Below, one piece after another: positions 11,872 to 22,471 of a stretch of DNA of 60,000 nucleotides. A program made the position numbers and the translations under genes. This stretch comes from Zygnema cylindricum (lineage: Eukaryota; Streptophyta; Zygnematophyceae; Zygnematales; Zygnemataceae): contig JBBHKE010001687.1 in NCBI GenBank assembly GCA_037447655.1, positions 135,901-195,900 on the forward strand. The letters are read 5' to 3'. Below the pieces are notes generated by a model. It worked only from the letters and a program-made list of their open reading frames with translations. It was not told the DNA's origin and made no database searches. Numbering within the stretch: the first letter of the stretch is position 1; the number at the start of each line of letters is the position of its first letter.

Positions 11872-12832
11872 GATGTAGAGACTGGCGGGTCCGTACCCAT
11901 TTATTACGGGCGGCTCGAGTATGGATATTCCATATTCTACCCAGTATTGGACCGGCTTCACGTGCCAATCCATGAAAATGGTCAAGTAAATTGATAGTTA
12001 TGGCTGCTCAAAGTTAGCCATTTATACAAGATGTTCTCTGGGAGAGGCGACTACCTACTCAAAATATTCTAAGTCCTATTCTCACTCTAAGACCCTATCT
12101 ATTGACGTACGCCACCAATCATTACATTGTACCGTACAGATAAGTACAGGTGCTGGTGTACTTTCTGTACGACAATCGTACGATATGGCTGAAATGTCAA
12201 CACATGTCATATATCTATTTGTTCCCGTAATCTCCGGTGTCACCGTAATCCAATGTTGACGTGCCATGTGTCATTCTATGTGGCGATGACCGCAAACCGC
12301 CAAAAAAACATATCCCATGATCGCGGCGCCTATCGTGGCCGTCCGATCAAATCCGGCTATATTTCTAGCCGTTGAAAATAGACGCGCGGTATTTGTTTCG
12401 CGGTCGAACCAAATGCGCGGTATTCGTTTCAATAAATAAATTTGTACTCCGTACTATCCATAACTGTATGTATGCAATACGTATATATTTCCAGTTAAAT
12501 GAACTAGTCTACGTGTAACTATCTAAATAATTATCAAACCCCATATGTCGTAATACCAGCTCTAGTCTAAATGGATAAAGTCATCGGTTAACGGAGATTT
12601 GACGGACGGTAGGTACTAGGATAAATTCCTGGGTCCGTCAAACACCTTTTGGTAAGTCTTACTAATTTACCCCTTGTCTTCTCTAGAGAGCTTAGGCAGT
12701 CATGGCTCTAGCTCCCTATCCAGCCTTTAGTGACTACAACAAGTGTGGGGGCTTGGAGAGGGGAGTTAGAGGCATACTGCCTTTGCCTTTTTCTATCCTA
12801 TTACAGACCTAGAAAATACACAAATATCAACA

Positions 12833-15800
12833 AGTCAGCCTGCGCTTGTAAAACTACAGCATCAACGGCTGGATCCGAGATATTGATGCTAGGAGCCATC
12901 AAAAGAGGTTGACGCTCTTTGTAATCCGCCAACGCCCCTCCAGAAAGATAGTTGACCACCATGGGGAAGAGGGTTGTTTCGAAGTCATCCGAAATGGAAA
13001 TGTGATCCTTGAGCTATCTCCTGTAAAGATCCAGATATCCCCCATTTCCTTTTCTTCCTCTACAGGATTGGTGAAATGGGAAGAGGAAGGCCAGGTGGGG
13101 CTGACAAACTGAGTTGGCGAGATGACTCCCGTATCCTCTTCCTCGGGACAAGAACGGTGTCCTCTTCCGGTAGAAGGTGCTGCCTTGAGAGGTGTGGATC
13201 CCCCTCCCACAGAGGAAGTACCAGCGCTTGAGAATATGGTTGGAGGAAGGATGTTCCCCACTACTCCTCTATATCTAAGAGAGGATTGTTCTTTCCAACG
13301 AACTTGCTCCACCGATGGGATGTGGAGGCGAGGTCGGTTCAAAGGAGGTCCTTAGGGAATGGGTGGTGGCGGAGAAGGGGACGACTAGAGGCTTTCAGGA
13401 GAACGTGTTTGTCTCTTGAATGGTGTTTGTCTCCTTGGTCGCCTTCGTGAGGTCTCGGGAGGAGGAGTTCATGAACTAGAGGATGGGAAACGTTGGTGAG
13501 GAGGTGAGTAGACGTCATGTTTGTAGGGTAGGACAGGCGGATCTGGTGACCCACAGACTGCTGCAGCCAAAGGAAAGGATGAAGAGGGAGAGGAGGCGCG
13601 AGCGTCCCGGGGCTTTGTTGTAGGACCCGGGGAGTGAGAAGATGGGAGATCCGGGGATACTCCGGGAGATGGTGAAGGGGTTGTTGACGGCCTAAAGGGA
13701 ATGTGAATCCTCTCGTCCGGTCGTAACTCCACGAAAGCCTCCACGGCGGAAGAAGCCTCCACTAAGACAAAGGTAGGCTCTTCCCGGGGAAGAGGAGCAT
13801 ACTCGGAGGAAAATCTGCACCCAAACCCTTCATGTTAGGTTCAATGTTTTCCCCCCCTTCCCGCTAAAGAGGAGGCTCTCGGCTGGTTTCCTTTAAAGGA
13901 ACTTCGGGTTGGGTGCTTGGAAGAGGAGAAGACCTCTGAGCGGGCCCTTCGGGATGCGGCTCTGTCCTTGGTGTAAGAGGAATCTGCCCGCTGAGAATCC
14001 CACTAGATCTACACCTAGCTTCCTGAATAAGTTTCTATTCCTATTCCAATAACTTTCGCCTTTCTACCTCTAAGGCTTCCTAATCTACCGTGACGCGTCC
14101 GGCCCCCGCCATAGCCTTGCCCTAGGATTTTAGAACTTCCACTAGTTCCTAGGCTCTTTCGACTACTCGAGTCAGAGCCGTTATCCCCATTCCCAGAATC
14201 TTGGTGTCATTAGGTCTAGTCCTCCACCGTCCTTGGGTCAACTCTTCTAAACCCATACCCAAAACCTCTGGATCAGTAGGTTTGGATCGCAGAGCCCTCC
14301 ATAACGGCAGACACGAGAGACTATTGGAGAGGTTTTCTCGGTGGAGGCGGACATTGGAGTTGGGGAAGTCTCTTCCTTGGGAAGAGGTGCAAATCTCCCC
14401 TTGCTATCCTTATGGTCAAACCTCACTTTCGCCTTTCTACCTCTAAGGCTTCCCAATCTACCGTGACGCGTCCGGCCCCCGCCATAGCCTTGCCCTAGGA
14501 TTTTAGAACTTCCACTAGTTCCTAGGCTCTTTCGACTACTCGAGTAAGAGCCGTTATCCCCATTCCCGAAATCTCGGGGTCATTAGGTCTAGTCCTCCAC
14601 CGTCCTTGGGTCAACTCTTCTAAACCCATACCCAAAACCACTGGATCAGTAGGTTTGGATCGCCAGAGCCCTCCATAACGGCAGACACGAGAGACTATTG
14701 GAGAGGTTTTCTCGGTGGAGGCGGACATTGGAGTTGGGGAAGTCTCTTCCTTGGGAAGAGGTGCAAATCTCCCCTTGCTATTCTTATGGTCAAACCTCTT
14801 CCCTCTCAATGGATCTCGCTCTTCCCTCTCGCTACCGCCTTCTCCTCTACGAGGCTGCGAAGAGGTGCGTCCCCAAGAAGGTCAGCTGGCTGCGGTGTCC
14901 TGAGAGGAAGATGGAGGAGGACGAGAATAGGGAGCCCTCCGTGACCGGTCCTGCACCAACTGTGAAGAGCTACTCTCCGAAGAACTGCTCAGGATCTCAA
15001 CCACCCCTCCCAAGGTCTAACCACCCTGACTCGATCTGTGCGAGCCACTCTCTGCACCAACTCCTTCACCTTCAACTCATGAAGGTTGTGAAGGGAAAGG
15101 AGTTCTTTACGCCCTGGGCGGCGTGGATCCATCAAAACCGCGAGGTCAATGTGAATCTCGGCCCTGGGTATCTTAGATCTGGCATGAAGCTTGACCTCCG
15201 GAAGAGGACCCACATGGGGCTCCCTCTGAGCTTGCTTCTTTGGCCGGGCTTTGGAGAAACTCGTTTCCTTTCTTGGGCCTGAGCCCGAGCTTCTTTCCTT
15301 TTCTCAGCATAGGCCCTAGCGGCCTCCGACAAGGAAGGGTAATGTTGGGGAGTCAGACTGGGAGGAGGAGGAGGAGAAAAAGCACCAGCTGGTTTCTTGG
15401 TCAGAGAGTCAAATGCATTCTCCATGGGTACAAACTCCTCGGACATCGGAGCTTTTTCCTCATGTACGGGCTTCTCTTGCCTACCCGACTCTCCAGATCC
15501 ATTATCCGGAGTCTCTCCTCCCACCATGATGACAGAGGTAACGAGAGAAAGAAAAATGAATGTAACCATAGCTCACTTCCAAAAAGAGAGCTTCGTAAGT
15601 TAAAGCTCCTATCCCCTCTAATCAGAGCAAAACGGTGGCTTTTCAGTACTGCTCTTTATCTACGGGAAGTCTTTAGCAATTGTCCCCTCAAAACCCATTG
15701 TTCCGATCAAGGGGGTTGCAATTTACTCAGGAAAGGTAATGCTAAAGCAAAGAGAACTACAAATGAAGACACAAATGTACTACCAAGTAAAAATATATAA

Positions 15801-15870
15801 ATAAATAGGATTGGCTGTTTTTTGTTTCAACAATATCACCTTGCCCTAGAAAAGAGAATAAAAGATGGAA
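12833..15870 (-). pseudogene. decayed coding remnant of unknown identity, internally duplicated
   Basis: Several minus-strand frames are too protein-like for random DNA. 15569-15132 gives a Pro-rich, charged protein (EEFVPMENAFDSLTKKPAG, AARAYAEKRKEARAQAQERK). It is joined by a shift to 15213-14989 (KELLSLHNLHELKVKELVQR) and by another shift to Ser/Arg-rich and helical Glu-rich segments (EALEVERRK, EELTQGRW). More fragments follow at 13762-12899. No domain was recognised. Frameshifts and TAG codons rule out an intact gene. It could be a gag-like part of another retroelement or a degenerate captured gene; its position upstream of the gypsy LTR gives no further clue. Confidence 0.35.
14053..14797. 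repeat. direct tandem duplication, period 373 bp
   Basis: 14053-14425 and 14426-14797 are two near-identical copies lying head to tail inside the decayed coding remnant. One codon in the minus-strand frame is TAG in the left copy and TGG in the right copy (VD-x-EALEVERRK), so the duplication postdates or accompanies decay. Confidence 0.85.
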
Positions 15871-18800
15871 GATGTGGAATATAGTGAAGCAAGCTAAACA
15901 TACCCTGGAAATTAACGATGACAATGAGGAAAAGGCGAACCCTCCTCGTCGGTACCACAAATAGGTATGGTACTCGTTCACACCTCGGTGTTCGCAGCTC
16001 GGAACCGACCAGACTCTTCTCGGTTCGAAATAGCAAAAAGTCAAAAAATCACCCAAAAGGGAAGATAGTGCCAACTATCCACCCGGACTATGATTTCCCA
16101 CACAAGACAAATCCAAAACCAAGATGGCAATAGAGTCTAAAACAAAACCAAGATTCTCCAAAAAATGTTTGTTTGGAATTTTTGAGAGTTTTCACAGGAG
16201 ACAGTACTGAAAAGCAACCTGTCTCCTTCGACCCGAAGTGCCTTATACATCAAAGTTTGTCAAATTGAAGGTCGAAAAGTCAAAGCCACGCTATTAGCCA
16301 ATGAGCGGCAAGCAAGTGTAATTGAACTAACATAAGACAAAAATAATCCGTACTACCCTCGGGCAAAAAGTTCTGCTTCGGACGCGGCTAGATCCGCGGC
16401 CGAAAAGTATTTATTTATTCCACTATTATAAGACAAAGTCTTGAAAAGGACACTAACTTGCCAGACTTTGACCTAATGTAATTAATGGACCAGAAGTCAG
16501 CTGAGCCTGAACTAAATTCCTACTGACGGCTAACAGCCTAATCTAGATGCAAATCCGGAAAGTTACGTGGCAATCCACAATGTAACCCCCACGGGGGCTG
16601 GTGGCAAATGGTTCCATGTAACCGGATGGTAATCTTTGAGACGGTATAACTTGGTCGTTCGGCCTCCGTTAGGCGCGAAACAAAGTGCGTTCTGCTCAGT
16701 TGGGAAAATCTAAGAATCTTGTCCGGCTGGGTGCACTCCTTCCTTTGTACAGTGATGACTGTACAGGTTAAAAAGGTCTCGGAAATCCTTGGTTATATAA
16801 AGGTGTGCTTGTAAAGCACATGAGCTTGACAAGGTGACGATAACGACCATTAAGAATATACACATTGTACGTAGACGCTCACATTGTTTGAGAATTAGGG
16901 TAACCTTCCATCATTCTTTCCCAGTAGTCGTACGAACATGTTTACTGGCAGTAATATTTGTAACACCCTTCCATCAGGTCGTGCCAGTGAACGAGGTGTT
17001 AGATTGCGATTGGTACCACGTAAGATCCTGTTGAGCATCATCATTTCCAAAAGGACAAAATCGCAGCTGTATATGTGTACGGGCAGACACCGATTATAAT
17101 ATATAGTAGTGTCACGCTAATGTACAATCTGAACGTTTTTAGGGTTGTTGTCGTAACAACGGCCACGAAAACCGTTGCAACATTAAAGTTTGTACAAATG
17201 TCAACAAACGTACCATTTGTACGTGAATGTATTATCCTTGTATCGCACATTTATGAAGGAGGCGTCACAAGATGTCCTACAACCAAGTTTGATTTGTCGC
17301 CGAACAGGGTGGCTTTGATGTCTGAAGGTACAAGCCATTTGCCACATGTAACTTTATAACTTCACGTCCGCCATGGATCGATTTTGACTTTACAAGTGGA
17401 CCAATACACGCGTCCAGTAAGCGCTAAGTGTCCTCCTGAGGACAGTCGGAGGAGACTAGCCAGACACTGGAAACAAAGGGCGTTTGCGTCGAAAAATTGA
17501 AAATCGGACGGTGGTAATTTTCGCCAAGAAGTCTGGACAATCTCAACGAATTTATGGTAAACATCTTTTATTAAAAAAAAAAAAACCGTACGGCTTAGTA
17601 CGGCAAGGTACTTTCTCCAGTAAACAACGCCACTTTTTGCCTGATGGAGGGTTACCCTTACTTCAACGGTGTGACATAAATATTTGTATAGAACGTAACG
17701 GAAACGATATTGGTATCCTTTTCGGCCTTTGACCGTGGAAACGATACTTGTATTCATTTTGTTCGTTCACAGTGAAACGATACTCGTAACCTTTTCGTCC
17801 TTTTGCTATACTGTTGTACTCTTAAATTTAATAAGCTACTCACAGACGAAATTTGGATGTTTATAACTAAACGCTTTACAATTTAAGGGACTACCATGTG
17901 ATCTAACAAAACATGCCATGTAAAATATATTATTGAATGCCAAATTTGTAGATTATTTTTATTATAAGCGTAGGTCCTTTTCCCGTGAAATTTGTTGTTC
18001 CCCTTTGAATCCTGCCGTCGCCGACAATCCGATGTCTGACTACGTCAGAATACTGAAGTCAAAGATGACGGCATCGTACAGAAATGTCAGACACATACAA
18101 TATGTATATAGTATGGGCAATCATGATATATGTATTGTACGAGCTAAACACATATTGTAAAACCCCCACTGAAAAACCATGCAGCTGATTTTGCATACAG
18201 GTGCCGTACCGTATGGAACAAATGTGTTTGAACACTTCGGACTTCGAACAAATAATTTAATTTTAATCATTACAAATAGTGTACGGTATTAGTGGCAGAT
18301 AACCCAACACCAAAGGACATCTTCCTTTTCCAAGCGATTTTCTGTCGGCCGCGATCGATCCGTTTATTGTTTAGATTCGGTAGGAAAGTCGCACATTGTA
18401 ATCGCCAATCATTACACTTCGAGGAGATGGAGTCCCCACTTGGAAGATACATTGGCGTTATTTTCGAGAAGCTTCAATACAGTTGGCCAATAAAAATGTC
18501 CAGAGTGCAGACTGGTATACTTGCTGGGAAGCCGCTATCATCATTAAACGTACAGCAAAAAAATCCAATCGAGGAAGCCAATGGCAGGAAGCTGAAATAT
18601 CTACGGACGTAATGTTAACACGTGCTGTGAGGAACGACGTAATGTCCAAGGTGATAATCTGTCGACGTTCATACATTCATTGCAGCCTTGCAGGCCAGCT
18701 CGGAATATACTGTACCATGGAATCAGGATCGAAGACACTCGTTTGAACGTTTGTCCGTTACAGTACTATCACACGTGTAAGCTACAGAGCTGTAGCAATG

Positions 18801-18891
18801 TTTGCCGAATGGTGATGACGCTTGTGTTTGCTTATCAAACACAAAATGACAAAACCTACTCCAACATTGCTCGACCTATTTTGTACGCAGG
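15871..18891. other. gene-poor interval, no supported feature
   Basis: Only short shadow frames are present. A stretch at 17584-17680 resembles 53302-53376 (CAGTA-ACAACG and GTTACCCTTA landmarks), showing that at least part is dispersed repeat DNA. No RNA gene or exon was found. Confidence 0.4.
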
Positions 18892-20290
18892 GCAGAGGTC
18901 GCAAAAGTCAAAATTTCCGATACCCGTATCCGACATTTTTTTTTTTCAAAATCTGACCACACGAAATCCGCCCGCGTTATGTCACGCTCCTAAATTGTTA
19001 CTCTGTTACCCGATACGCGTTTACGAAAAAATAAGTTAACCACAACTCGATTTTTGACGAATAGCCGTATTCGACCGTACCCGAATAAGTACAAGATTTA
19101 TGGTACGTCTCCCTCATACCTTCCACGATACCAAGCGTACAAAGTACAATAATGTTATATAGTATGGACAATACTGTGGTGAATCTTGCGTTTTTCGAAC
19201 CTCCGAGGTCGGTTTCGCGCATTGTGAGAGATCCACGTCGGCCATCATCATCATTTCGTTTTACGACGCGCCGCGCCGCGAGGACGTAAAAATGTATATA
19301 TATGTTTAGGGTTTTATGTTTTTTTGTGTTTTGTTTTTATATTAAAAACACCAAACTACAACCTAAAAAACCCTAAACGTGGAAACTCTAACCAGATACC
19401 CGGTAGATATCTTGTCAGTGGTGAACTTACGGCGCATTTCACACGGTGAAATAAGGGTTCACACGGTTCACCACAATGGGGAAACAGTTGTAACATACCT
19501 TCCCTAAACAGTACTGTAGTGGAACGTACCTACGAAATCTTCATTTTTTTTGTTTTTTGCTTAACCGGCCGTACCCAACATTTGTTTTTTTCATTTTTTT
19601 GAATCACACGCGCGAATCTGGCCGTCCCCCAAATTTTGGCACCCGAATCCGTTCCGGATCCGACGCGGGCGGTCGGGTACGGATTCGAGTACCCGATTGC
19701 GACTTTTGACGGAGGAATGCATAGCGAAGGGCGACATATCGAGGAAATGCGTATCGAGAGGATGCGTATCAAACGATGGTATATCGCGTGGCGATACGTA
19801 CACAGACAATGCAGAAAGAGTGATGCGCAGCAGATCTCTAACAATGCGATTCGATAACATACAAATAGTAACGCAAAGGCAGAGGTCGCAAAAGTCAAAA
19901 TTTTACATAACCGAAATCGACTGTTTTTTTTTTTTTCAAAATTTGAGTACTCGACGCCCGACCGGGTTATGTCACGCTCCAAAATTGTTAACCGTTACCC
20001 GAAACGCTTTTATGAAAATAGAAGCTAACCGAAACTCGATTTCTCGCGACTAACCATACCCGCCCGTACCTGAAAAAGTACAAAAATAGTGGTACATCTC
20101 CCTCATGCCTTCCACGATACCAACAATAGAAAGTACAATAATGTTAGATAGTATGGACAGGACAAAGCCTTCATTTTTTTTTGTTTTTTGCTTACCCGAC
20201 CGTAACCTATTTTTTTTTTCTGTGAATCAACCGCCCGAGACCCATTCACCATTCCCGATCGTTCCGGATTCCGGGGCGGTCGGTTGGTTG
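18892..20290. repeat. two-unit diverged direct repeat
   Basis: 18892-19170 and 19877-20158 share a long alignable block starting GCAGAGGTCGCAAAAGTC, with a poly-T tract, GTTATGTCACGCTCC and CTTCCACGATACCAA in the same order. The following blocks at about 19537-19700 and 20168-20290 also match (CTTCATTTTTTTT, GCTTA-CCG, TTCCGGAT). The pattern suggests two copies of a composite non-coding element rich in CGGGTACGG-like motifs. Confidence 0.6.
19304..19378. repeat. 75-bp inverted repeat with telobox-like ends
   Basis: Starts GTTTAGGGTTTT and ends AAAACCCTAAAC, so the outer arms pair and contain plant telobox motifs (AAACCCTAA). It is a small foldback; no target duplication was identified. Confidence 0.5.
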
Positions 20291-20384
20291 ATTAGTTGTA
20301 ACCATTCCTTCCATGTTGCGATCACGTTCCTAGAACCTTCCGATGCACTGCGGACTGTTACCGTCCATCCGACCGACCCTACCT

Positions 20385-20577
20385 TTCCTCCTTTCCCTCC
20401 ACCGCCAACCCTTCCCTACCCTCCCCTGTCCCCTCCCTCTCCCCTCCCTCTCCCTCCCTCTCCCTCCTCCTCCACCCTCCCATCCCTCCCCCCTCCTCCC
20501 TCCACTCCTCCTCCCTCCCTCCTCCTCCTCCTCCCTCCCTCCCCTCCTCCCTCCTCCTCCCTCCCTCCCTGTTCTTC
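20385..20577. repeat. polypyrimidine CCT/CCCT microsatellite tract
   Basis: Nearly uninterrupted C/T on the plus strand for about 190 bp (CCCTCC and CCTCCT units). The proline/serine-rich open frames over it on the plus strand are by-products of composition. Confidence 0.85.
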
Positions 20578-22471
20578 CTTAAGTTTCTTCATCCTTCATC
20601 TTGGGAAATTTTTCCCTTTCCCATTCAGTCCATTCATTCTTTTCCAATTGCATCCTTCAGTGTCTGTCGATGCTGTATTGCTGACGTCATGTACATAAGG
20701 TATGATTTCTTTTGGCTGCATCAGACGCTGGCCCGGTGCGATACTATTCTCATCTCTAGGCCAAAGACGTGAAATAAAGAATACCAACACTTTCCAAAGA
20801 AGAAGGTGCCTCTTGCTTACAACATATTCTTTTTTGGCTTCGGAACTTCGGCTTTCGAAATGTTTGTAGATCTTTGGTGTCGGAGCAAGGAAGGACTCAA
20901 TCTAAATTGTTTAGTGATTGGATGCCTAAGTTTCTCTGATCTTGTACGTATTTAATTTTGTTCCCCCGTTCGGACTTTATCTTGACCGATTATCGGGGAA
21001 CATTCCCTAAACATTTTCTAAACAGCAGGATGAGAGGAAGAAAATTTGTTTTGAAAACTTGCAATGGGGTAAACCTTAGTGTTATACATCGTATTAATTT
21101 TGCGTCAATATGTTGTGGTGTGATATGTATCTGTGTCTCCTTTGAGGGCTACTTAAACCTGTGTTATGATATAATACGGCACGATATTCCATTTCCCGTG
21201 GAATCCACAATTTGTGCACACTATATACCGTACCAGAGGTACAATGCCTGCAGAAGGAACCTTATGTCTAGTGGAAAACGCAAGTATAACGATGATTGAT
21301 TTCTATGCAAACCCTTTCACTGTTCAAGGTTTTACAAGTAAAAAAAATAATTCCCTTAATCAAAAAAATACGGAGTTTGAGCCAGCACTGGATCATTCGG
21401 ACGTCCCTTTAATCAGAGTGTGGGAACCAAAAAAAGGAAAAACCAATACCAAACTGAAAAAAACTCACATACCACGAGAACACCAGGGCAATGTTACATG
21501 GAAGGCGATTCCCAGCGAGCCTACTTGGTTTGCAGATTTGGACGAATGAAACGAAGTTAATACACTTTCCATAAATGTGTACTAGATAGCTTCCATGGGA
21601 AGCCTCCCTTATCTGATTGGCCAAAACTGGAAGAGTGCACAACATTCGACTCACACAAAACTAGAATAACAGAAAAAAAAACTCACTACTAAAATGCTTA
21701 TCCTACTAAGAACTGCACAACTGCATTTGTGAAAACATCAATGAAGTGAAGCGCTTCAGTGACCATCAAACATTTCAAAAGAAAAAATGCGATTGAAAAT
21801 ACCTTGAAATTGCAACTGCAGCATTGAGGTGTTTCAACATCCAAAGAAGTTGAGCAAATGTCAACTTTTTTGATGCAAAAACGTTTTCTGGAAACAATTC
21901 TCTACATTGCACACAAACAACTCCACAACTTTTTTGAAAAAATTACTTCTTCAACGCATATATTTCAAATCTAAAATAAACTCCACACCTCTCGACTAAA
22001 CAGGAAACCCTTGCACGGGGTACATACATTTGTTGCAATCTCATCATCCACCCCATTTATAGGGCAGGAGAAAAATCCTTCACCATGCATCTTCATCAGA
22101 AAAACTGGTTCTTTCTAACGATTTGCCCGACAACAACGCTATTTTCTGGCTTTAATACTTTACTAAAGACCAAAAAACTTGTACCTACCTGGTAAAGAAG
22201 CATGGGAGACCTTCAAATGAATGGTGGATGAGGACGCAATAGCCAGTTCGAGACTTCGCCTCTACTTTTCCTACGACCGACTTTTGAGTCTAAAACAAGT
22301 CTAACAAATGTCAAAGAGACTACCAAAACCCTAAAGTACAGAATTTAGCCGCCAAGATCTTCGTTGACGGCTGGGAAAACCTAAGCCAGGAGCTTAAATA
22401 GATAAATATACTCCGGCCACAAATTCTCCACCTATGTTATATGAATGGTGGCAAATAGTGAATGTAGTAAA
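20578..22471. other. no supported gene
   Basis: Includes a 111-codon plus frame at 21214-21549 without recognised motifs, flanked by AT-rich DNA. Nothing else could be supported before the last exon of the VHL-like gene. Confidence 0.35.

Larger units (their letters stand above)
11244..11972 (-). mobile_element. tandem TRIM array (3 LTRs, 2 ultra-short internal domains)
   Basis: Structure in plus coordinates: partial LTR 11244-11408, internal 11409-11465, full LTR 11466-11690, internal 11691-11747, near-complete LTR 11748-11972. Read on the minus strand each LTR begins TGTTGGATTGG and ends AATCTAACA. Each 57-bp internal domain begins with the primer-binding site TGGTATCGGAGCC (one mismatch to the initiator tRNA-Met 3' end) and ends with the polypurine tract GTGAGGGGGGG. 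A single unit would be 225+57+225 bp with no coding capacity, a terminal-repeat retrotransposon in miniature. The LTR itself carries a tRNA-like Pol III unit (listed separately). Confidence 0.85.
3956..12832 (-). mobile_element. decayed Ty3/gypsy LTR retrotransposon with 5' LTR
   Basis: Read on the minus strand the order is LTR (12832-10832), gag with two CCHC zinc knuckles, aspartic-protease-like region, reverse transcriptase, RNase H, integrase. RT-RH-IN is the Ty3/gypsy order. Every enzyme module is broken: frameshifts occur in protease, RT, RNase H and integrase, and catalytic residues are replaced. No 3' LTR is visible, so element boundaries on the left are approximate and no target-site duplication could be found. 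The LTR end runs directly into the gag start (ATG at 10851 lies inside the LTR), which supports LTR and internal region belonging together. Confidence 0.8.
10832..12832 (-). repeat. 5' LTR of the gypsy element, enlarged by a TRIM array
   Basis: On the plus strand it begins TGAAACTGTGAGACC and ends ATATCAACA, i.e. TG...CA in element orientation. It aligns along its length with the 1.2-kb LTRs at 42590-43774 and 45703-46909, but is clearly more diverged. The extra length is explained by the 729-bp insert at 11244-11972 plus a 90-bp duplication of flanking LTR sequence. Unlike the 42.6-46.9 kb element, no initiator-tRNA match follows the LTR end. Confidence 0.75.

Noticed and set aside
20105-20698. 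197-codon proline/serine-rich plus-strand frame
   Set aside because: It lies over a CCT/CCCT low-complexity tract; no start context, domain or splice evidence.
21214-21549. 111-codon plus frame
   Set aside because: No recognisable domain and isolated in repeat-rich DNA; could be chance.
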